Assembly (NCBI GenBank): GCA_003427395.1 | Contig: BFEA01000102.1 | Span: 1,829,083 to 1,859,547 of the forward strand | DNA length: 30,465 bases | Reading direction: 5' to 3' | Source of the DNA: Chara braunii | Lineage: Eukaryota; Streptophyta; Charophyceae; Charales; Characeae | Shown: positions 28,525 through 30,465 of the stretch, piece by piece | Numbering within the stretch: the first letter of the stretch is position 1 | How the letters are laid out: each line of letters starts with the position of its first letter | Made by a program: the position numbers and the translations under genes | The notes under the pieces: model-generated | The model's database searches: none | The model's input: only the letters and a program-made list of their open reading frames with translations | What the model was told of the DNA's origin: nothing

Positions 28525-30465
28525 CGACACCGTCAAGAATGTGGGGCCTCTTCCTCGCATCGACGATCTTCTTGAGCGACTGGGCGGCGCGCAATATTTT
28601 TCCAAGTTGGATTTGAAATCGGGATATCATCAAATCTCGATCCAGCCGAACGATCGCTACAAGACCGTGTTCAAGATGCGGTACGGGCATTTTGAGTGGG
28701 TGGTCATGCCTTTTGGCCTCACCAACGCCCCGGCGACGTTCCAGGCGGCGATGACCAATGAGTTCCGTGCAATGTTGGACCGGTTCGTGCTGGTCTACTT
28801 AGACGATATTCTCGTCTANAGCCGGACATTGGAGGATCATCTTGGATATCTTCGACGAGTGTAGGAAACGCTCCGCCGTGCCAAGTACAAGGTCAACCGC
28901 GACAAGCGCGAATTTGTCTGGCAAGAGCTGGAATACTTGGGCCATTTTGTTACACCGAAGGGCATCAGTCCGCTATCGAACAAGATTCAGGCCGTCCAAG
29001 AGTGGTCGGAACCTCGGAACGTCACAGATGTCCGCTCGTTCCTCGGTCTTACCGACTACTATCAGCGCTTCATCAAAGGCTACTCCAAGATCGCGGCCCA
29101 CTTGAACAAGCTTCAGTGCGAGGATCGGCCGTTTGACTTCGGAGAGGAGGCGCGAGGATCATTCTTCGCTCTCAAAGTCGCACTATTGTGTGCGGAGGTC
29201 TTGCGGATATACGACCCGCTCGGGCCTACACGTGTCACTACGGATGCGTCAGGCTATGACATTGGTGCAGTCCTCGAGCAACATGATGGTGTGGACTGGC
29301 ACCCGGTCGAATACTTCAGCAAGAAAGTGCCTCTTGTGCATTCCATTGACGATGCACGCAAGAAGGAGTTCCTCGCCTTCGTCCACGCGCTCAAGCGGTG
29401 GCGGCGCTTCCTCCTTGATCGAAGCCAATTTCGATGGGTAACGGACAACAATCCGTTGGTCTTCTACAAGACCCAAGACACCGTCAACAGCACCATCGCT
29501 CGATGGATGACTTTCATCGACTAGTTCGACTTATTTCTCGATCACATTATCGGGAAGTCGAACCATTTTGCGGATGCTCTCTCACGGCGTCCGGATCATT
29601 GTACCGCAGTCTATTCGACCTTCGAGATTGACGACGACCTGCGGAACAGCTTCATCCGCGGCTACCAAGCCGACCCCGATTTTCGCGACAAGTACGCGAA
29701 TTGCTCTTCTCCTAATCCGGCTCCTTCTCACTACCGGATCCAAGAGGGGTACTTGCTTGTCCACATGCGGGGGAAGGACCTTCTTTGCGTACCAAGTGAT
29801 CCTCACTTGCGTACCCGACTTCTTGGCGAGTTTCACGATGCCCCCGCTACCGGACATTTTGGAGTCAATCGCACGATTGGCCGACTTCGCCAGCGATTTT
29901 AGTGGCTCGGCCTTCTCGGCGACGTCACGCGCTATTGCGAGTCATGCGAGGTTTGTCGACGCTGCAAATCCCGCAGCCATCGTCCGTACGGTGAGTTACG
30001 ACCATTGCCAGTCCCGTTGAGGCGAAGGGAAGCGATTGCCATGGACATCGCCTGCCCGTTCCCCGAGCACAAAACCGGAGTGGATGAGATTCTCACGGTG
30101 GTCGACCGACTCACCAAGTTCGCCATGTTTTTGCCTTGTCGCTATCATGCCAAGGCAACGGAGTTGGTCGAGGTTCTGTACGCCGGTTGGATTCGCACCA
30201 AGGGTTACCCCACGGAGATCGTCTGCGACCGCGACACTCAGTTCATGTCCGATTTTTGGTTGGCGCTCATCAAGCGATGGGGCTCATCTCTCAAGCCCAG
30301 TTCAGCTCGCCACCCTCAGACCGATGGCCAGACGGAGAGGGCGCATCAGACCGCACAGGTTCTCCTTCGCACTCTCATCAGCCCCGACCAGAAAGACTGG
30401 GTTGAGCGACTGCCGGATGTTGAGTTGGCCTACAACTCTTCCATCCACCCGGCTATTGGGATATC
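28525..30465 (+). pseudogene. pol: gypsy pol RT, RNase H and integrase fragment (piece C), runs off the window
   Basis: The frame begins abruptly inside RT at [17 protein letters not shown] and continues with [20 protein letters not shown] and YLDD (about 28796-28808). A thumb region, RNase H with intact VTTDASG (Asp codon 29243) and TDNNPL (29444), and an HHCC integrase finger follow. The DD35E triad is Asp 30044, Asp 30227 and Glu 30335, the last two 35 residues apart. Three in-frame TAG codons (28862, 29522, 29900) and an N at 28819 break it; otherwise the frame is kept for 1.9 kb. RT residues before the start are missing. Integrase continues beyond the window edge. It is close in sequence to the complete element but not the same copy. 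Confidence 0.93.

Noticed and set aside
28053-28616. Plus- and minus-strand frames upstream of pol piece C
   Set aside because: No motif is present until the pol homology begins near 28525; the earlier frames are chance or shadows.

Overview
The window is eukaryotic nuclear DNA made almost entirely of decayed transposable elements. I see no intact host gene, no operon-like layout, no tRNA gene and no CRISPR array. The element types are a non-LTR element with a plant-style CCHC ORF1 and a zf-RVT tail, and Ty3/gypsy elements, one with a chromodomain-like C-terminus. These point to the green-plant lineage. My low-confidence impression is a repeat-rich streptophyte (charophyte-type) alga; nothing in the sequence proves the species. 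Scattered single N bases (for example 6009, 6944, 11458-11492, 26099, 28819) show a draft assembly.

Layout. 1-160 is a microsatellite. About 161-6350 is the 3' part of a LINE on the minus strand: a non-coding tail, ORF2 with endonuclease, reverse transcriptase and zf-RVT regions, and the C-terminal part of ORF1. At 6351 the LINE is interrupted by a 9,465-bp plus-strand Ty3/gypsy element (6351-15815). That element has LTRs, a PBS, a long non-coding leader, gag, pol (protease, RT, RNase H, integrase, chromodomain-like tail) and a polypurine tract. It is flanked by a 5-bp target duplication, GTATG. LINE ORF1 resumes in the same reading frame at 15821 and runs to about 17502. This is a clean nested insertion. 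All coding regions carry stops and frameshifts.

From 18.6 kb on the DNA is a patchwork. It holds a minus-strand gypsy RT scrap, a minus-strand fragment resembling large-subunit rRNA, a plus-strand gag N-terminal piece (19711-20172), and about 5 kb of non-coding DNA rich in repeats and hairpins. A second, more diverged rRNA-like fragment follows, then a minus-strand gag-protease piece (25428-27195), 1.3 kb of hairpin-rich non-coding DNA, and a plus-strand RT-RNase H-integrase piece (28525 to the window end). The three coding pieces follow the order of one gypsy element with its middle inverted.

The most unusual structure is at 21187-22017. Ten dispersed copies of a nearly invariant 20-nt core, CATTCATCTTAGAAACAATG, are each flanked by arms that differ from copy to copy but remain largely complementary within a copy. 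This is the pattern of an RNA or DNA stem-loop under structural constraint, and I cannot assign it to a known family. Other signals are a block of ACGTCA motifs in the gypsy leader, and a 537-bp stretch of the 5' LTR that is identical to the 3' LTR although the surrounding LTR sequence is several percent diverged.
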